A DNA stretch of 64,000 nucleotides from Geothrix terrae (GTDB lineage Bacteria; Acidobacteriota; Holophagae; Holophagales; Holophagaceae): positions 167,297-231,296 of the forward strand of contig NZ_JAKZLA010000006.1 in NCBI RefSeq assembly GCF_022808775.1, in the 5' to 3' direction. The notes under the pieces were generated by a model. The model searched no databases, was not told the origin of the DNA, and worked only from the letters and a program-made list of their open reading frames with translations. Numbering within the stretch: the stretch's first letter is position 1; every line of letters begins with the position of its first letter. The position numbers and the translations under genes are program-made. Below, piece after piece: positions 8,859 to 17,707 of this stretch.

Positions 8859-9875
8859 ATGGCGCGATCTTCCATGTCCCTCAGGCTCTTTCTGGCCATC
8901 CTCATCCTGGCTGTGGCTCCGGTGGCGGGCGGCTGGTGGGCCTGGAAAGGACGCGGCCCGCTCCGGCAGGAGGCCACGGTCCTGGTGAAGAAGGGCGCCA
9001 GCATCAACCAGATCGCCGACCAGCTGGAGCGGGACGGGGTGATCCGGTCCGCCTCGCTCTTCAAGCTCTGGGCCCGGGCCCGTAAGCTCCAGCTCATCCG
9101 TGGCGAGTACACCTTCGAGCCCCGGGCCAGCCTGTCGGACGTCACGGGGAAGCTGCGCCGGGCGGAGATCCACTTCACCCCGGTGTCCATCCCCGAGGGG
9201 GCCCACGCATGGGCCGTGCAGAAGCGCCTCAAGGACTTCGTGCCGGAGGACGTCTTCTGGACCCTGTGGAAGAGCCCCCGCCTCGCCCGCACCGCCGGAT
9301 TCGAGGATGCGGAAAGCCTGGAAGGCCTCGTGGCGCCGGCCACCTACAAGCTGCACCACGCCATGGAGCCCGAGGAGATCATGCTCATGCTGGTGGAGGC
9401 ATTCCGGAACCACGTACGGCCCAAGCTCGAGGGGGGGCCGCTGCCGCCCTACGAGACCCTGATCCTGGCGAGCCTGGTGGAGAAGGAGACGAAGCTGCCG
9501 GAGGAGCAACCCCGGGTGGCGGGCGTGTACCTGAAGCGGCTGAAGATCGGCATGCGCCTCCAGTGCGACCCCACCAGCCTCTATGCCCGCTGGGTCACCG
9601 GCGACCTGCGCTTCACAGCGCCCACGCCGGAAGACATCCGGCGGCCCAGCCGTTTCAACACCTACACCGTGAAGGGCCTGCCGCCGACGCCCATCGCCGT
9701 TCCCAGCCCCTCGGCCATCGCGGCGGCGAAGGAGCCGCTCTCCGGCAAGGACCTCTACTTCGTGGCCACGGGCAGGGGCGGCCACAGCTTCGCGGCGAAC
9801 CTCCGCGACCACAACCGGAACGTGGGGACCTACCGCAAGGAGCTGGCCCGGCAGAAGAAGGCGACTCGTGGCTAA
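8859..9875 (+). CDS. mltG: Endolytic murein transglycosylase MltG
   Basis: Cleaves nascent glycan strands at the membrane to set peptidoglycan chain length. 338 aa: one N-terminal membrane anchor (LFLAILILAVAPVAGGWWAW), a LysM-like segment (VLVKKGASINQIADQLERDGVI), then the YceG catalytic domain with LASLVEKETKLPEEQPRVAG. Glu208 in VEKE is the expected catalytic residue. A very long open frame runs upstream, antisense to the permease, and is not coding. ATG 8859 has GGAGG only one base away, and ATG 8874 has it 16 bases away, so the exact start is uncertain. It overlaps tlyA by 8 bases. Confidence 0.93.
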   Translation: MARSSMSLRLFLAILILAVAPVAGGWWAWKGRGPLRQEATVLVKKGASINQIADQLERDGVIRSASLFKLWARARKLQLIRGEYTFEPRASLSDVTGKLRRAEIHFTPVSIPEGAHAWAVQKRLKDFVPEDVFWTLWKSPRLARTAGFEDAESLEGLVAPATYKLHHAMEPEEIMLMLVEAFRNHVRPKLEGGPLPPYETLILASLVEKETKLPEEQPRVAGVYLKRLKIGMRLQCDPTSLYARWVTGDLRFTAPTPEDIRRPSRFNTYTVKGLPPTPIAVPSPSAIAAAKEPLSGKDLYFVATGRGGHSFAANLRDHNRNVGTYRKELARQKKATRG

Positions 9876-10647
9876 GGTCCGGCTGGACCAGCTCCTCGTG
9901 CAGCGCGGCCTGTGCGAGACCCGCGCCAAGGCCCAGGCGCGCATCCTGGCGGGCGACGTGCTGGTGGCGGACCGGCCCGTCACCAAGGCGGGCACGGCCG
10001 TGGACGAGGCGGCCGCCATCCGGCTGCGGGGTGAGGCGCTCCCCTTCGTGAGCCGGGGCGGGCTCAAGCTGGCTGGGGCCCTGGACCGCTGGGGCATCGA
10101 TCCCACGGGCCGGATCTGCTTCGATGCCGGGGCCAGCACGGGCGGCTTCACCGACTGCCTGCTCCAGCGTGGGGCGGCGAAGGTCTACGCGGTGGACGTG
10201 GGCACCAACCAGCTCCACTGGAAGCTGCGGAGCGATCCGCGGGTGGTCTCCATGGAGCAGGTGAACCTCCGCACCTGGGACCCGGCCGCCATCCCCGAGC
10301 GCTGCAGCCTCCTGGTGGCCGACCTGAGCTTCATCTCCCTGCGGCTGGCCATCCCGCCCGTGCTGCCGAGCCTGGAACCCAGCGCCGAGGCGGTGCTGCT
10401 GGTGAAGCCGCAGTTCGAGGCGGGCCGGGAGGACGTGGGGGCGGGCGGCATCGTCCGCGACTCCGCCGTCCACCGGCGGGTGCTGATGGAGACCTGGGCC
10501 TTCTTCGAGGGCACGGAGCTGCATCCCCTGGACCTGGCCGAGAGCCCCATCAAGGGCGGCGAGGGGAACACGGAGTTCCTGCTCAGGCTCGGTCTGGACG
10601 TCCCGGCCGGGAGCCTGGGGCCGGCCCTCGAGTCCCTGGGGCTCTGA
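9868..10647 (+). CDS. tlyA: TlyA-family rRNA 2'-O-methyltransferase / hemolysin-like protein
   Basis: 259 aa, the family length. An N-terminal S4 RNA-binding domain (VRLDQLLVQRGLCETRAKAQ) is followed by an FtsJ-like methyltransferase domain with FDAGASTGGFTDCLLQRGA as the SAM-binding motif I. Also visible are the conserved VADLSFISLRL and LLVKPQFEAGRE, whose lysine and glutamate belong to the K-D-K-E catalytic set of 2'-O-methyltransferases. In mycobacteria TlyA methylates C1409 of 16S and C1920 of 23S rRNA; the target here is inferred. The start is a GTG inside the end of mltG, so the two are translationally coupled. Confidence 0.93.
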   Translation: MAKVRLDQLLVQRGLCETRAKAQARILAGDVLVADRPVTKAGTAVDEAAAIRLRGEALPFVSRGGLKLAGALDRWGIDPTGRICFDAGASTGGFTDCLLQRGAAKVYAVDVGTNQLHWKLRSDPRVVSMEQVNLRTWDPAAIPERCSLLVADLSFISLRLAIPPVLPSLEPSAEAVLLVKPQFEAGREDVGAGGIVRDSAVHRRVLMETWAFFEGTELHPLDLAESPIKGGEGNTEFLLRLGLDVPAGSLGPALESLGL

Positions 10648-10739
10648 ACGGTCCCGAAAGCCGTCGCGTCGCTGCAGGGTCGTCTCGGGCCCCAGGGCAC
10701 GGCGTCCAGCCTGTACACTGAGGGATTGCCGGAGCCCAG

Positions 10740-11489
10740 GTGTTCGACAGCCTTTCCATCCCCACCATCCTCGTCAGCTATGTGGCCCTCCTCTTCAGCC
10801 TGAGCGTGCACGAAGCCAGCCATGCCACGGCGGCCTACCTGCTGGAGGACGACACGGCAGCGCGGCTGGGCCGGATGACCCTGAACCCCCTCGCCCACAT
10901 GGACCTGCTGGGCACCTTCGTGTTCCCCCTGCTGGGCATGGCCACCGGCTTCCCCTTCATCGGCTGGGCCAAGCCCGTGCCCGTGGATCCCCGCAAGCTG
11001 ACCCGCCGGTTCACCCAGCGGGTGGGCTATGCCTTCGTGGCCAGCGCCGGCCCGGCCTCCAACCTGGTCCAGGCCGTGGTCTTCCTGGGAATCATGTTCC
11101 TGGCGGTGAAGGCGGTGGTGCCGGTCCCCGAGCAGGAATTCCGGGTGTTCGCCCGGGCCCTCCTGGCCGCGAAGGTGGAGAGCCTCCAGGTGCTCCAGCT
11201 GGGTACGACCGCCACGCTCTTCCTGGCCCTGCTCGGCCGCCTGGTGCTCATCAACATCGGCCTGGCCCTCTTCAACCTGCTGCCCATGGGACCGCTGGAC
11301 GGGGCGGGCATCCTGCGGGGCTTCCTGCCCTGGCGCTGGCTGCCGAAGTTCGACCGGGTCCAGCCCTGGATGGGCGGCATCCTCATCGTGCTGGCCCTCA
11401 CGGGCCTCCTGGGCTACGTCCTGGGCCCCGTGTTCGGGCTGGTGTTCTACGGCATCGAGCTTGTCGCCCGCCTCGTCCTCCACTTCTGA
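10740..11489 (+). CDS. Membrane zinc metalloprotease, M50 (site-2 protease) family
   Basis: A 249-aa intramembrane protease of the compact, PDZ-less S2P type. The first helix holds HEASH (His24, Glu25, His28), the zinc ligands and catalytic Glu. NPLAHMDLLGT (residues 49-59) is the conserved second motif, and LLPMGPLDGAG supplies the third zinc ligand, Asp187. There are five or six hydrophobic segments in all. The GTG start at 10740 has GGAG five bases upstream. Substrate unknown; these compact enzymes are widespread and mostly uncharacterised. It lies 25 bases before trpS and is probably in the same transcript. Confidence 0.9.
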   Translation: MFDSLSIPTILVSYVALLFSLSVHEASHATAAYLLEDDTAARLGRMTLNPLAHMDLLGTFVFPLLGMATGFPFIGWAKPVPVDPRKLTRRFTQRVGYAFVASAGPASNLVQAVVFLGIMFLAVKAVVPVPEQEFRVFARALLAAKVESLQVLQLGTTATLFLALLGRLVLINIGLALFNLLPMGPLDGAGILRGFLPWRWLPKFDRVQPWMGGILIVLALTGLLGYVLGPVFGLVFYGIELVARLVLHF

Positions 11490-11513
11490 TCCACGCGCAC
11501 CCTCGGAGCAGTC

Positions 11514-12503
11514 ATGCAACGCATCCTTTCCGGCATCCAGCCCTCGGGCTCCCAGCACATCGGCCACCTGGTGGGAGCCCTGGACAACTTCACGCGGCTC
11601 CAGGGCCAGGGCGAGGCCTTCTACATGATCGCGGACTGGCATGCGCTGACCTCGAAGTACGAGGCCGTCGAGGAGATCTGGCCTGCCACGCTGGAGCTCA
11701 CGGCCACCTACCTGGCGGCGGGCCTCGATCCGCAGAAGGCGACGATCTTCGTGCAGAGCCTGGTGAAGGAGCATGCGGAGCTGCACCTGCTGCTGTCCAT
11801 GGTGACACCGCTCTCCTGGCTGGAGCGGGTGCCGACCTACAAGGAGAAGCTGCAGAACGCCGTGGCGGACCTCGGCAGCTACGGCTTCCTGGGCTACCCC
11901 CTGCTGATGACCGCGGACATCATCCTCTACAAGGCCCACAAGGTGCCCGTGGGCGAGGACCAGCTCTTCCACATCGAGCTGGCCCGCGAGGTGCTCCGCC
12001 GCTTCAACTTCCTCTACAAGGAGGAGGTCTTCCCCGAGCCCGAGGCGGTGCTCACCCCGACGCCCAAGGTGCCCGGCCTCGACGGGCGCAAGATGTCCAA
12101 GAGCTACGGGAACTGCATCTACCTTCGAGACAGCAACGCCACGATCCTGGAGAAGTGCACGCGGCAGATGGCCTCGGATCCCGCCCGCGTGCGCAAGACC
12201 GATCCGGGCAACCCGGACATCTGCCCCGTCTTCGACTTCCACAAGCTCTTCAGCGACGACGCCACCGTGCAGATGGTGAACACCGAGTGCCGCCGGGCGG
12301 GCATCGGCTGCTTCGACTGCAAGAAGCGGGTGGCCGAGGCGATGATCCAGCGCATCGAGCCCCTGCGGGAGAAGATCGAAGCGTCCCTGGCGCACCCTGC
12401 GGACCTGGAGGCCGTGCTCCAGGACGGCAGCGCCCGGGCCCGCGCCGTGGCCGCCGGGACCATGGTGGAGGTCCGCCAGGCCATGAAGATGCCCGGCCTC
12501 TAG
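11514..12503 (+). CDS. trpS: Tryptophanyl-tRNA synthetase
   Basis: Class I synthetase that charges tRNA-Trp. 329 aa, the normal bacterial size. The HIGH motif is H15-IGH-18 in SGIQPSGSQHIGHLVGAL, and the KMSKS loop is exact at residues 193-197 in GRKMSKSYGNCIYL. ATG 11514 follows CGGAG by 4 bases and begins MQRILSGIQPSG, the expected N-terminus. It is the last gene of the plus-strand mltG-tlyA-M50-trpS run and is followed by tRNA-Lys, which has its own promoter. Confidence 0.97.
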   Translation: MQRILSGIQPSGSQHIGHLVGALDNFTRLQGQGEAFYMIADWHALTSKYEAVEEIWPATLELTATYLAAGLDPQKATIFVQSLVKEHAELHLLLSMVTPLSWLERVPTYKEKLQNAVADLGSYGFLGYPLLMTADIILYKAHKVPVGEDQLFHIELAREVLRRFNFLYKEEVFPEPEAVLTPTPKVPGLDGRKMSKSYGNCIYLRDSNATILEKCTRQMASDPARVRKTDPGNPDICPVFDFHKLFSDDATVQMVNTECRRAGIGCFDCKKRVAEAMIQRIEPLREKIEASLAHPADLEAVLQDGSARARAVAAGTMVEVRQAMKMPGL

Positions 12504-12525
12504 GAATGGGGCGGGGAACGAGCGC

Positions 12526-12553
12526 TTGCGTTCCGTTCCCATCCTGGTAGACT
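12526..12553 (+). promoter_or_regulatory. Sigma-70-type promoter of tRNA-Lys
   Basis: TTGCGT (12526-12531), a 16-base spacer, then TAGACT (12548-12553). The -10 box ends 13 bases before the mature tRNA 5' end, a normal leader length for a tRNA gene. Confidence 0.6.
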
Positions 12554-12566
12554 CTCTTTTGCTCGT

Positions 12567-12643
12567 GGTCCCTTAGCTCAGTTGGTTAGAGCATCTGACT
12601 CTTAATCAGAGGGTCCCCGGTTCGAGTCCGGGAGGGACCACCA
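12567..12643 (+). tRNA. tRNA-Lys (anticodon CUU)
   Basis: A 77-nt cloverleaf with encoded CCA. The acceptor stem GGTCCCT pairs with AGGGACC, with discriminator A. The D arm is TAGCTCAGTTGGTTAGAGCA. The anticodon stem TCTGA/TCAGA holds loop CTCTTAA, with anticodon CTT at 12601-12603. The T arm contains GGTTCGAGTCC. All stems are perfect or nearly so. It reads AAG, the favoured lysine codon in this GC-rich genome. Confidence 0.98.
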
Positions 12644-12650
12644 GACCAGA

Positions 12651-12681
12651 AGCCCGCGGATCCAAAGTCCGCGGGCTTTTT
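12651..12681 (+). terminator. Terminator of tRNA-Lys
   Basis: A 10-bp stem AGCCCGCGGA / TCCGCGGGCT with a TCCAAAG loop and a run of five T. It begins seven bases after the CCA end. Confidence 0.85.
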
Positions 12682-12807
12682 CGCGCTGTCTCTCCGATCA
12701 CATCTCGCGGCGCGCGGCGCCATGCGGTGGACGGAGGCCGGTATATTTGTAGGGCTGTCCGGTCGTGTCGAAGGACCGGGAAACGCAGGAATGACGGGAG
12801 GAACACC

Positions 12808-13704
12808 GTGGATCTGAAACGCATCGTTCTGGACCTCATGCCGGACGCGCTCGTCCGCACCTTCGCCGCGCCGTACTGCGCGGGCAAGGGCATCGCCAGC
12901 GGCATCGCCAAGGTCGACGAGATCCACACCAAGGGTGGGCTCTACTCGACCCTGGATCTGCTGGGCGAGGAGGTGTTCAAGCGGGAGGACGTGGAAGCCA
13001 CGGTCCAGGTGTACTTCCGGATGATCGAGGCGGTGAAGGACCGCCGCAACGCCAGCATCAGCCTCAAGCCCACGCAGCTCGGCATCAACGAGAGCGAGGC
13101 CTACTGCCAGGAGAACCTCCGCCGCATCGTGGCCGCCGCGGCCGTGCATGGCGTCCACATCACGCTGGACATGGAGGACCGGCACTTCACGGATGTCACC
13201 CTGCGCATGTTCAAGGCCATCCGGAACGAGTTCGACAACTTCGGGATCGTGCTGCAGAGCCGCCTGTTCCGCACCGGCGAGGACATCAAGGCCCTCCACC
13301 TCAAGCCCTGCAAGGTCCGCATCTGCATCGGCATCTACCGGGAGCCCGCGGAGGTCGCCCTGCAGGACAAGCGGGACATGAAGGAGAAGCTGTTCGAGTA
13401 CGTGCACCTGCTGCTGGACCACGGGCACTACCCCGAGATCGCCACCCACGACGAGCCCCTCATCCGGCGCTGCATCGAATCCCTGGACAAGCGCGGCGTG
13501 GCGAAGGACGCCTACGAGTTCCAGATGCTGATGGGCGTTCCCCGCGCGGAGATCCAGCAGGAGATCGTCAAGCGCGGCCAGGTCATGCGCCTCTACGTCC
13601 CCTTCGCCGAGGACTGGAAGTACGCCGTGGCCTACATGAAGCGCCGGCTGGGGGCCAATCCGGCCATGGCCGCCATGGTGCTGAAGAACCTGTTCGGGCA
13701 CTGA
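12808..13704 (+). CDS. Proline dehydrogenase
   Basis: FAD-linked oxidation of proline to pyrroline-5-carboxylate. 298 aa, the monofunctional PRODH size. Conserved elements are SLKPTQLGI (the FAD/substrate barrel strand), TLDMEDRHFTDVTL, LQSRLFRT, KVRICIGIYREP and, at the end, EFQMLMGV and LYVPFAEDW. The GTG at 12808 is preceded by GGAGGA with a 5-base spacer and gives VDLKRIVLDLMPD; an upstream open extension crosses the tRNA terminator region and is rejected. No P5C dehydrogenase is adjacent, so the second step must be encoded elsewhere. Confidence 0.9.
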   Translation: MDLKRIVLDLMPDALVRTFAAPYCAGKGIASGIAKVDEIHTKGGLYSTLDLLGEEVFKREDVEATVQVYFRMIEAVKDRRNASISLKPTQLGINESEAYCQENLRRIVAAAAVHGVHITLDMEDRHFTDVTLRMFKAIRNEFDNFGIVLQSRLFRTGEDIKALHLKPCKVRICIGIYREPAEVALQDKRDMKEKLFEYVHLLLDHGHYPEIATHDEPLIRRCIESLDKRGVAKDAYEFQMLMGVPRAEIQQEIVKRGQVMRLYVPFAEDWKYAVAYMKRRLGANPAMAAMVLKNLFGH

Positions 13705-13715
13705 TCCCAATTCAT

Positions 13716-13744
13716 TTGGACAAAGCCCCGGGTGCGGCTATGTT
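13716..13744 (+). promoter_or_regulatory. Promoter of the cysteine-rich peptide gene
   Basis: TTGGAC (13716-13721), a 17-base spacer, then TATGTT (13739-13744), 39 bases before the ATG at 13784. It makes a self-contained cistron with the terminator at 14007. Confidence 0.55.
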
Positions 13745-13783
13745 GCTCCGGTGGGGCCGTGTCCCACGCAGACGGAGAATCCC

Positions 13784-13969
13784 ATGAAGAAGATGCTGGC
13801 GCTGGTCCTGATGAGCTCTTTCGCCCTGGCGGGCTACGCCGCCGAGGAGAAGAAGCCCGAGCCCAAGAAGGGCTGCGGGATGGCCTGCTGCGAAAAGAAC
13901 AAGGCTGCCTCTTGCAAGGATTGCACCGAGTGCTGCAAGAAGAAGGATGCCGCTCCCAAGAAGGGCTGA
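13784..13969 (+). CDS. Small exported cysteine-rich peptide
   Basis: A 61-aa protein that I cannot assign to a named family. Residues 1-20 (MKKMLALVLMSSFALAGYAA) form a clear Sec signal peptide with an AxA-type cleavage site. The mature part of about 41 residues is almost only Lys, Glu, Ala, Pro and Cys, with seven cysteines: C31, C35, C36, C44, C47, C50 and C51, in the pattern CxxxCC-x7-CxxCxxCC. This looks like a metallothionein-like metal trap or a disulfide-knotted periplasmic peptide. ATG 13784 has GGAG 7 bases upstream. It has its own promoter and a strong terminator, so it may be highly expressed. Function is inferred from composition only. Confidence 0.8.
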   Translation: MKKMLALVLMSSFALAGYAAEEKKPEPKKGCGMACCEKNKAASCKDCTECCKKKDAAPKKG

Positions 13970-14006
13970 TGATCCCTTTTCCGGTGCCTCATCGCTCCGG
14001 AATATG

Positions 14007-14036
14007 AAAACCCCGGAGCCAAACTCCGGGGTTTTT
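14007..14036 (+). terminator. Terminator after the cysteine-rich peptide gene
   Basis: AAAACCCCGGAG pairs with CTCCGGGGTTTT across a CCAAA loop, ending in T5. It lies 37 bases after the stop codon. Confidence 0.9.
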
Positions 14037-14070
14037 GCGTTCCGGCCCGGTTCGTGATTGTCTGGATGGG

Positions 14071-15912
14071 ATGAAGATCCGCACCCTGCTCCCTGGCGCC
14101 ATCCTGTTGGCTTTGACGGCCGGCACCGTGGCCGGCTGGATGTGGACCCGGGATGTGCCGCAACCCCAAGGCCAGGAGGCGCCGGTCCAGCCGCAGAAGC
14201 GGGGCCGCCGGGGCGCGCCCGTGCAGCAGCGCCTGGTGGACCAGTCGCCGCTGCTCACCGCGCGGAGCCTGGTGCCCTTGGCCACGACCTTCGAGGAAAA
14301 GCAGCTGGCGGTCCAGGCGGAGCGCCTGGGCAACCACTCGGTGGACCTCGCCTTCTCGTATGCGCTCCGGACGGCGGCCACCGCCTCTGTGCCGAACACG
14401 CCGGAGATCAAGGAACTTTCGGAAGCCAAAGCCAAGGCCCAGGCCGCTGTGGAGGCCGGGGAGCAGCAGCTGGCCCGCCTGGGCCGGCTGCTCGGTGCGG
14501 CCCCGGAATCCAAGAAGGATGCGCTGGAAGACCAGATCGACCTCACCAAGGCCCAGCTGGAGCTGGACAAGGATGAACTCGAGACGGCCTCGAACGACCT
14601 GGCGCAGGCTGGCGGGGATCCCCAGGCCAAGATCCGGCGGCTGAAGGAGGCTCACGAGGCCGCCGACCGGGAATCCTCCCAGATCATGGCGGCGGCCAAG
14701 CCCCCCAGCGCCTTCCAGCCCGGCAGCCTCGTTGGCCGGGTGCTGGAATGGCGCATCCAGCGGGACAAGTGCGCGCGGTTGGAGAAGGCCCGGGCCGAGG
14801 CCCAGGTCAAGGAGCAGGCCATGGCCAAGCGCCGGGCCGAAGTCGAGGCCCAGGCGAAGAAGGAGCAGGAGGACCGTGAGGCGGCCCGCAGCGCGGCCTC
14901 GACCCTCATGAGGGGCGCCTCGAGCCATGGACTGGGCCGGGAGGAGGCCAAGGCCGCCGTGTCCTCCCTGAAGCAGTTCGGGGATGTGCAGCGGAGGCTG
15001 GCCACCATGGCCAAGCGGATCCAGGATCAGCAGGGCCTGGCGGAAACCTACGGAACGTGGCTCGGCCTGGCCGATGGCTACCGCAACGTCGCCCTGCACA
15101 AGCTGCTGTCCCAGGGGCTGGCCATCCTCGGCGTGGTGGTCGCCGCCTACCTGCTCGGCCTGCTCATCGACTGGCTGCACCGGCGCCCCGCCGCCGTGGA
15201 ACGGGCCTCCGTGGGCGCCTCGAAGTCCGTGCTGAAGGTGATCATCCGGGTGGTGGCCGTGCTCACCATCGGGTTCATGGTCGTGGGCATGCCGGCCCAG
15301 GCCACCACCGTCTTCGGCCTCGCCGGCGCCGGCCTCACCGTGGCCCTCAAGGACTTCATCGTGGCCTTCTTCGGCTGGTTCATCCTCATGGGGAAGAACG
15401 GCATCCGCCTGGGCGACTGGGTGGAGATCCGGGGCGTGGGCGGCGAGGTGGTCGAGATCGGCCTGCTCCGCACGGTGATCCTGGAAACGGGCAGCTGGAG
15501 CGACGCGGGCCATCCCACGGGCCGCCGGGTGGCCTTCGTGAACAACTTCGCCATCGAGGGCCACTTCTTCAATTTCTCCACCTCGGGCAAGTGGATGTGG
15601 GACGAGCTCAACGTCGTCGTCCCGGCGGGACAGGATCCCTACCTGGTCATCGATGGCGTTCAGAAGCTGGTGGAGCAGCAGACCTCAGCCAACGCCAAGA
15701 TCGCCGAGGCGGAATGGCAGCAGACCGCCGCCCGCTACAAGGTGAAGGCCTTCTCGGCCATCCCGGGCGTCCAGGTGGTGCCGGGCCCCAACGGCATGGA
15801 AGTCCGGGCCCGCTACCTCACCCGCGCCTTCGAGCGTCACGAGACGCGGCTCCGGATGAACCAGGCGGTGGTCGAGCTGATGCACGGTCCGCGGGCGGGC
15901 GCTTCAGCCTGA
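14071..15912 (+). CDS. MscS-family mechanosensitive channel with long coiled-coil N-domain
   Basis: A 613-aa inner-membrane channel. It begins with a signal-anchor (LLPGAILLALTAGTVAGWMW). A long, charged, Ala/Glu/Lys-rich region from about residue 95 to 300 is predicted coiled coil and probably periplasmic. Then come helices near 350-375 (LAILGVVVAAYLLGLLIDW) and the MscS pore segment FGLAGAGLTVALKDFIVAFF, with the Gly/Ala packing typical of TM3, followed by the cytoplasmic beta domain GDWVEIRGVGGEVVEIGLL. It is about twice the length of E. coli MscS and belongs to the large MscS-like group. ATG 14071 follows a weak GGATGGG. Gating by membrane tension is inferred from the family. Confidence 0.9.
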   Translation: MKIRTLLPGAILLALTAGTVAGWMWTRDVPQPQGQEAPVQPQKRGRRGAPVQQRLVDQSPLLTARSLVPLATTFEEKQLAVQAERLGNHSVDLAFSYALRTAATASVPNTPEIKELSEAKAKAQAAVEAGEQQLARLGRLLGAAPESKKDALEDQIDLTKAQLELDKDELETASNDLAQAGGDPQAKIRRLKEAHEAADRESSQIMAAAKPPSAFQPGSLVGRVLEWRIQRDKCARLEKARAEAQVKEQAMAKRRAEVEAQAKKEQEDREAARSAASTLMRGASSHGLGREEAKAAVSSLKQFGDVQRRLATMAKRIQDQQGLAETYGTWLGLADGYRNVALHKLLSQGLAILGVVVAAYLLGLLIDWLHRRPAAVERASVGASKSVLKVIIRVVAVLTIGFMVVGMPAQATTVFGLAGAGLTVALKDFIVAFFGWFILMGKNGIRLGDWVEIRGVGGEVVEIGLLRTVILETGSWSDAGHPTGRRVAFVNNFAIEGHFFNFSTSGKWMWDELNVVVPAGQDPYLVIDGVQKLVEQQTSANAKIAEAEWQQTAARYKVKAFSAIPGVQVVPGPNGMEVRARYLTRAFERHETRLRMNQAVVELMHGPRAGASA

Positions 15913-16065
15913 GGCCTGCCTGGCCTCCAAGCGCGGCGGGGCCCCTGTGGTACCCTGGAGGCACCGTAGGCTTGAGGATCCTGCTTTCCGCGACCTCGAT
16001 CCCCTGTCTCTGGATTTGCCGCCGCCCAGGCCTGCCGGGCGACCCATTCTGCGCATCGGATTCCC

Positions 16066-17694
16066 ATGATCTCGTTCTCCAGCGTGAGCAAGCAGTACGG
16101 CAAACAGGTCCTCTTCATCGAGGCGGATTTCCAGCTCAACCCCGGCGAGAAGGTGGGCCTGGTGGGGCCCAACGGGGCGGGCAAGTCCACGTTGTTCCGC
16201 ATGATCATGGGCGAAGAATCTCCGGATGAAGGCTCCGTGACCCTGCCGAAGAAACTCACCCTGGGCTACTTCCGGCAGGAAGTGGACGAGATGGCGGGCC
16301 GTCCCGTCCTGGACGAGGCCATCGCGGGCAGCGGCCGCCTGGGCGACCTGCACCACGAGCTGCTGGATCTCGAGCACGCCATGTCGAACCCGGATACGCC
16401 GGATTTCGAGGCGGTGCTGGAGCGGTTCGGCCACGTCCAGGAGGAGTACCAGCACCTGGGCGGCTACGAGCTGGAGGCCCGGGCCCGGGCCTGCCTGCAT
16501 GGCCTCGGCTTCGAGGACGAGCAGATTGATGGTGATGTGGGCGCCCTGTCCGGCGGCTGGAAGATGCGCGTGTCCATGGCCAAGGTGCTGCTGGGGAACT
16601 TCGATGTCCTGCTCATGGACGAGCCCACCAACCACCTGGACATCGAGTCCATCCTCTGGCTGGAGTCCTTCCTGAAGTCCGTGCCGGCCACGCTGCTGAT
16701 GACCAGCCACGACCGCGACTTCATGAACCGGGTGGTGACCAAGGTGCTGGAGATCGACGGCGGCGACATCGTCACCTACTCCGGCGACTACGACTTCTAC
16801 GTGCGGGAGCGGGAGCAGCGCGAAGCCAACCAGGAGGCCGCCTACGCCCGCCAGCAGGCCAAGCTGGCCAAGGAGCAGCGCTTCATCGAGCGGTTCAGCG
16901 CCCACGCCGCCAAGGCGGCCCAGGTGCAGAGCCGCATCAAGGCCCTGGACAAGATCGAGCGCGTGGAGCCGCCCAAGCGGCGCCGCGTCGTGAAGTGGGA
17001 CTTCCGCATCCCCGGCCGCTCCGGCGACGACGTGGCCATGCTGGAGGGTGTCTGCAAGGCCTACGGCCCGAAGAAGCTTTACGACCAGTTCGCCCTCCAC
17101 ATCCGGCGCGGCGAGCGCTGGTGCGTCATGGGCCGGAATGGCGCCGGCAAGTCCACCCTGCTGAAGATGGTGGCGGGGGCCCTCCAGCCGGACACGGGCA
17201 TCGTGAAGCTAGGGGCCAGCCTCAGCCTGGGCTATTTCTCCCAGCAGGCCCTGGACCTGCTGGACCCGGAGCTCACCGTGCTCGAGCAGATGCAGAAGGA
17301 CTTTCCCATGGAGGGCCTCGGCGTGCTGCGCAACCTGCTGGGTGCCTTCCAGTTCTCCGGTGACGACGTGGACAAGCGCATCCGCGCGCTCTCCGGCGGC
17401 GAGAAGTCGCGGCTGGTGATGGCCCGCATGCTCTTCAACCCGCCGAATTTCCTGGTGCTGGACGAGCCCACCAACCACCTGGACCTGGCCACCAAGGAGA
17501 TGCTCATCGAGGCCCTGAAGGACTTCGAGGGCACCATGCTCTTCGTCTCCCACGACCGTACCTTCCTGCGGGGCCTGGCCAACCGCGTCCTGGAGCTCGC
17601 GGGGGAGGAGCACGAGGCCCCCCTGCTGTTCCCGGGCACCTACGCCGAGTACGTGGAGCGCACCGGCCGCGAGGCGCCGGGCGTGCACAACTGA
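16066..17694 (+). CDS. ABC-F ATPase (translation factor type)
   Basis: A 542-aa soluble protein with two ABC domains and no membrane segments. Domain 1 has Walker A GPNGAGKST (residues 34-42), signature LSGGWKMRVSMA and Walker B LLMDEPTNHLD. A charged helical linker follows, near residues 240-310 (EREQREANQEAAYARQQAKL), the P-site tRNA-interaction motif region of ABC-F proteins. Domain 2 has GRNGAGKST, LSGGEKSRLVMA and LVLDEPTNHLD. ABC-F proteins act on the ribosome, either as translation factors (EttA, Uup, YbiT) or in antibiotic protection. This one looks like the general YbiT/Uup side; a resistance role cannot be claimed. Confidence 0.93.
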   Translation: MISFSSVSKQYGKQVLFIEADFQLNPGEKVGLVGPNGAGKSTLFRMIMGEESPDEGSVTLPKKLTLGYFRQEVDEMAGRPVLDEAIAGSGRLGDLHHELLDLEHAMSNPDTPDFEAVLERFGHVQEEYQHLGGYELEARARACLHGLGFEDEQIDGDVGALSGGWKMRVSMAKVLLGNFDVLLMDEPTNHLDIESILWLESFLKSVPATLLMTSHDRDFMNRVVTKVLEIDGGDIVTYSGDYDFYVREREQREANQEAAYARQQAKLAKEQRFIERFSAHAAKAAQVQSRIKALDKIERVEPPKRRRVVKWDFRIPGRSGDDVAMLEGVCKAYGPKKLYDQFALHIRRGERWCVMGRNGAGKSTLLKMVAGALQPDTGIVKLGASLSLGYFSQQALDLLDPELTVLEQMQKDFPMEGLGVLRNLLGAFQFSGDDVDKRIRALSGGEKSRLVMARMLFNPPNFLVLDEPTNHLDLATKEMLIEALKDFEGTMLFVSHDRTFLRGLANRVLELAGEEHEAPLLFPGTYAEYVERTGREAPGVHN

Positions 17695-17707
17695 GCGATC
17701 AGGAAAA

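Noticed and set aside
10185..12542. A 785-codon minus-strand open frame across tlyA, the M50 protease and trpS
   Set aside because: It crosses three well-supported plus-strand genes and the translated sequence is repetitive His/Gly/Glu/Leu typical of antisense of GC-rich coding DNA.
16066..17694. Antibiotic-resistance ABC-F protein
   Set aside because: The linker and overall layout fit housekeeping ABC-F factors; no resistance context or leader peptide is seen.
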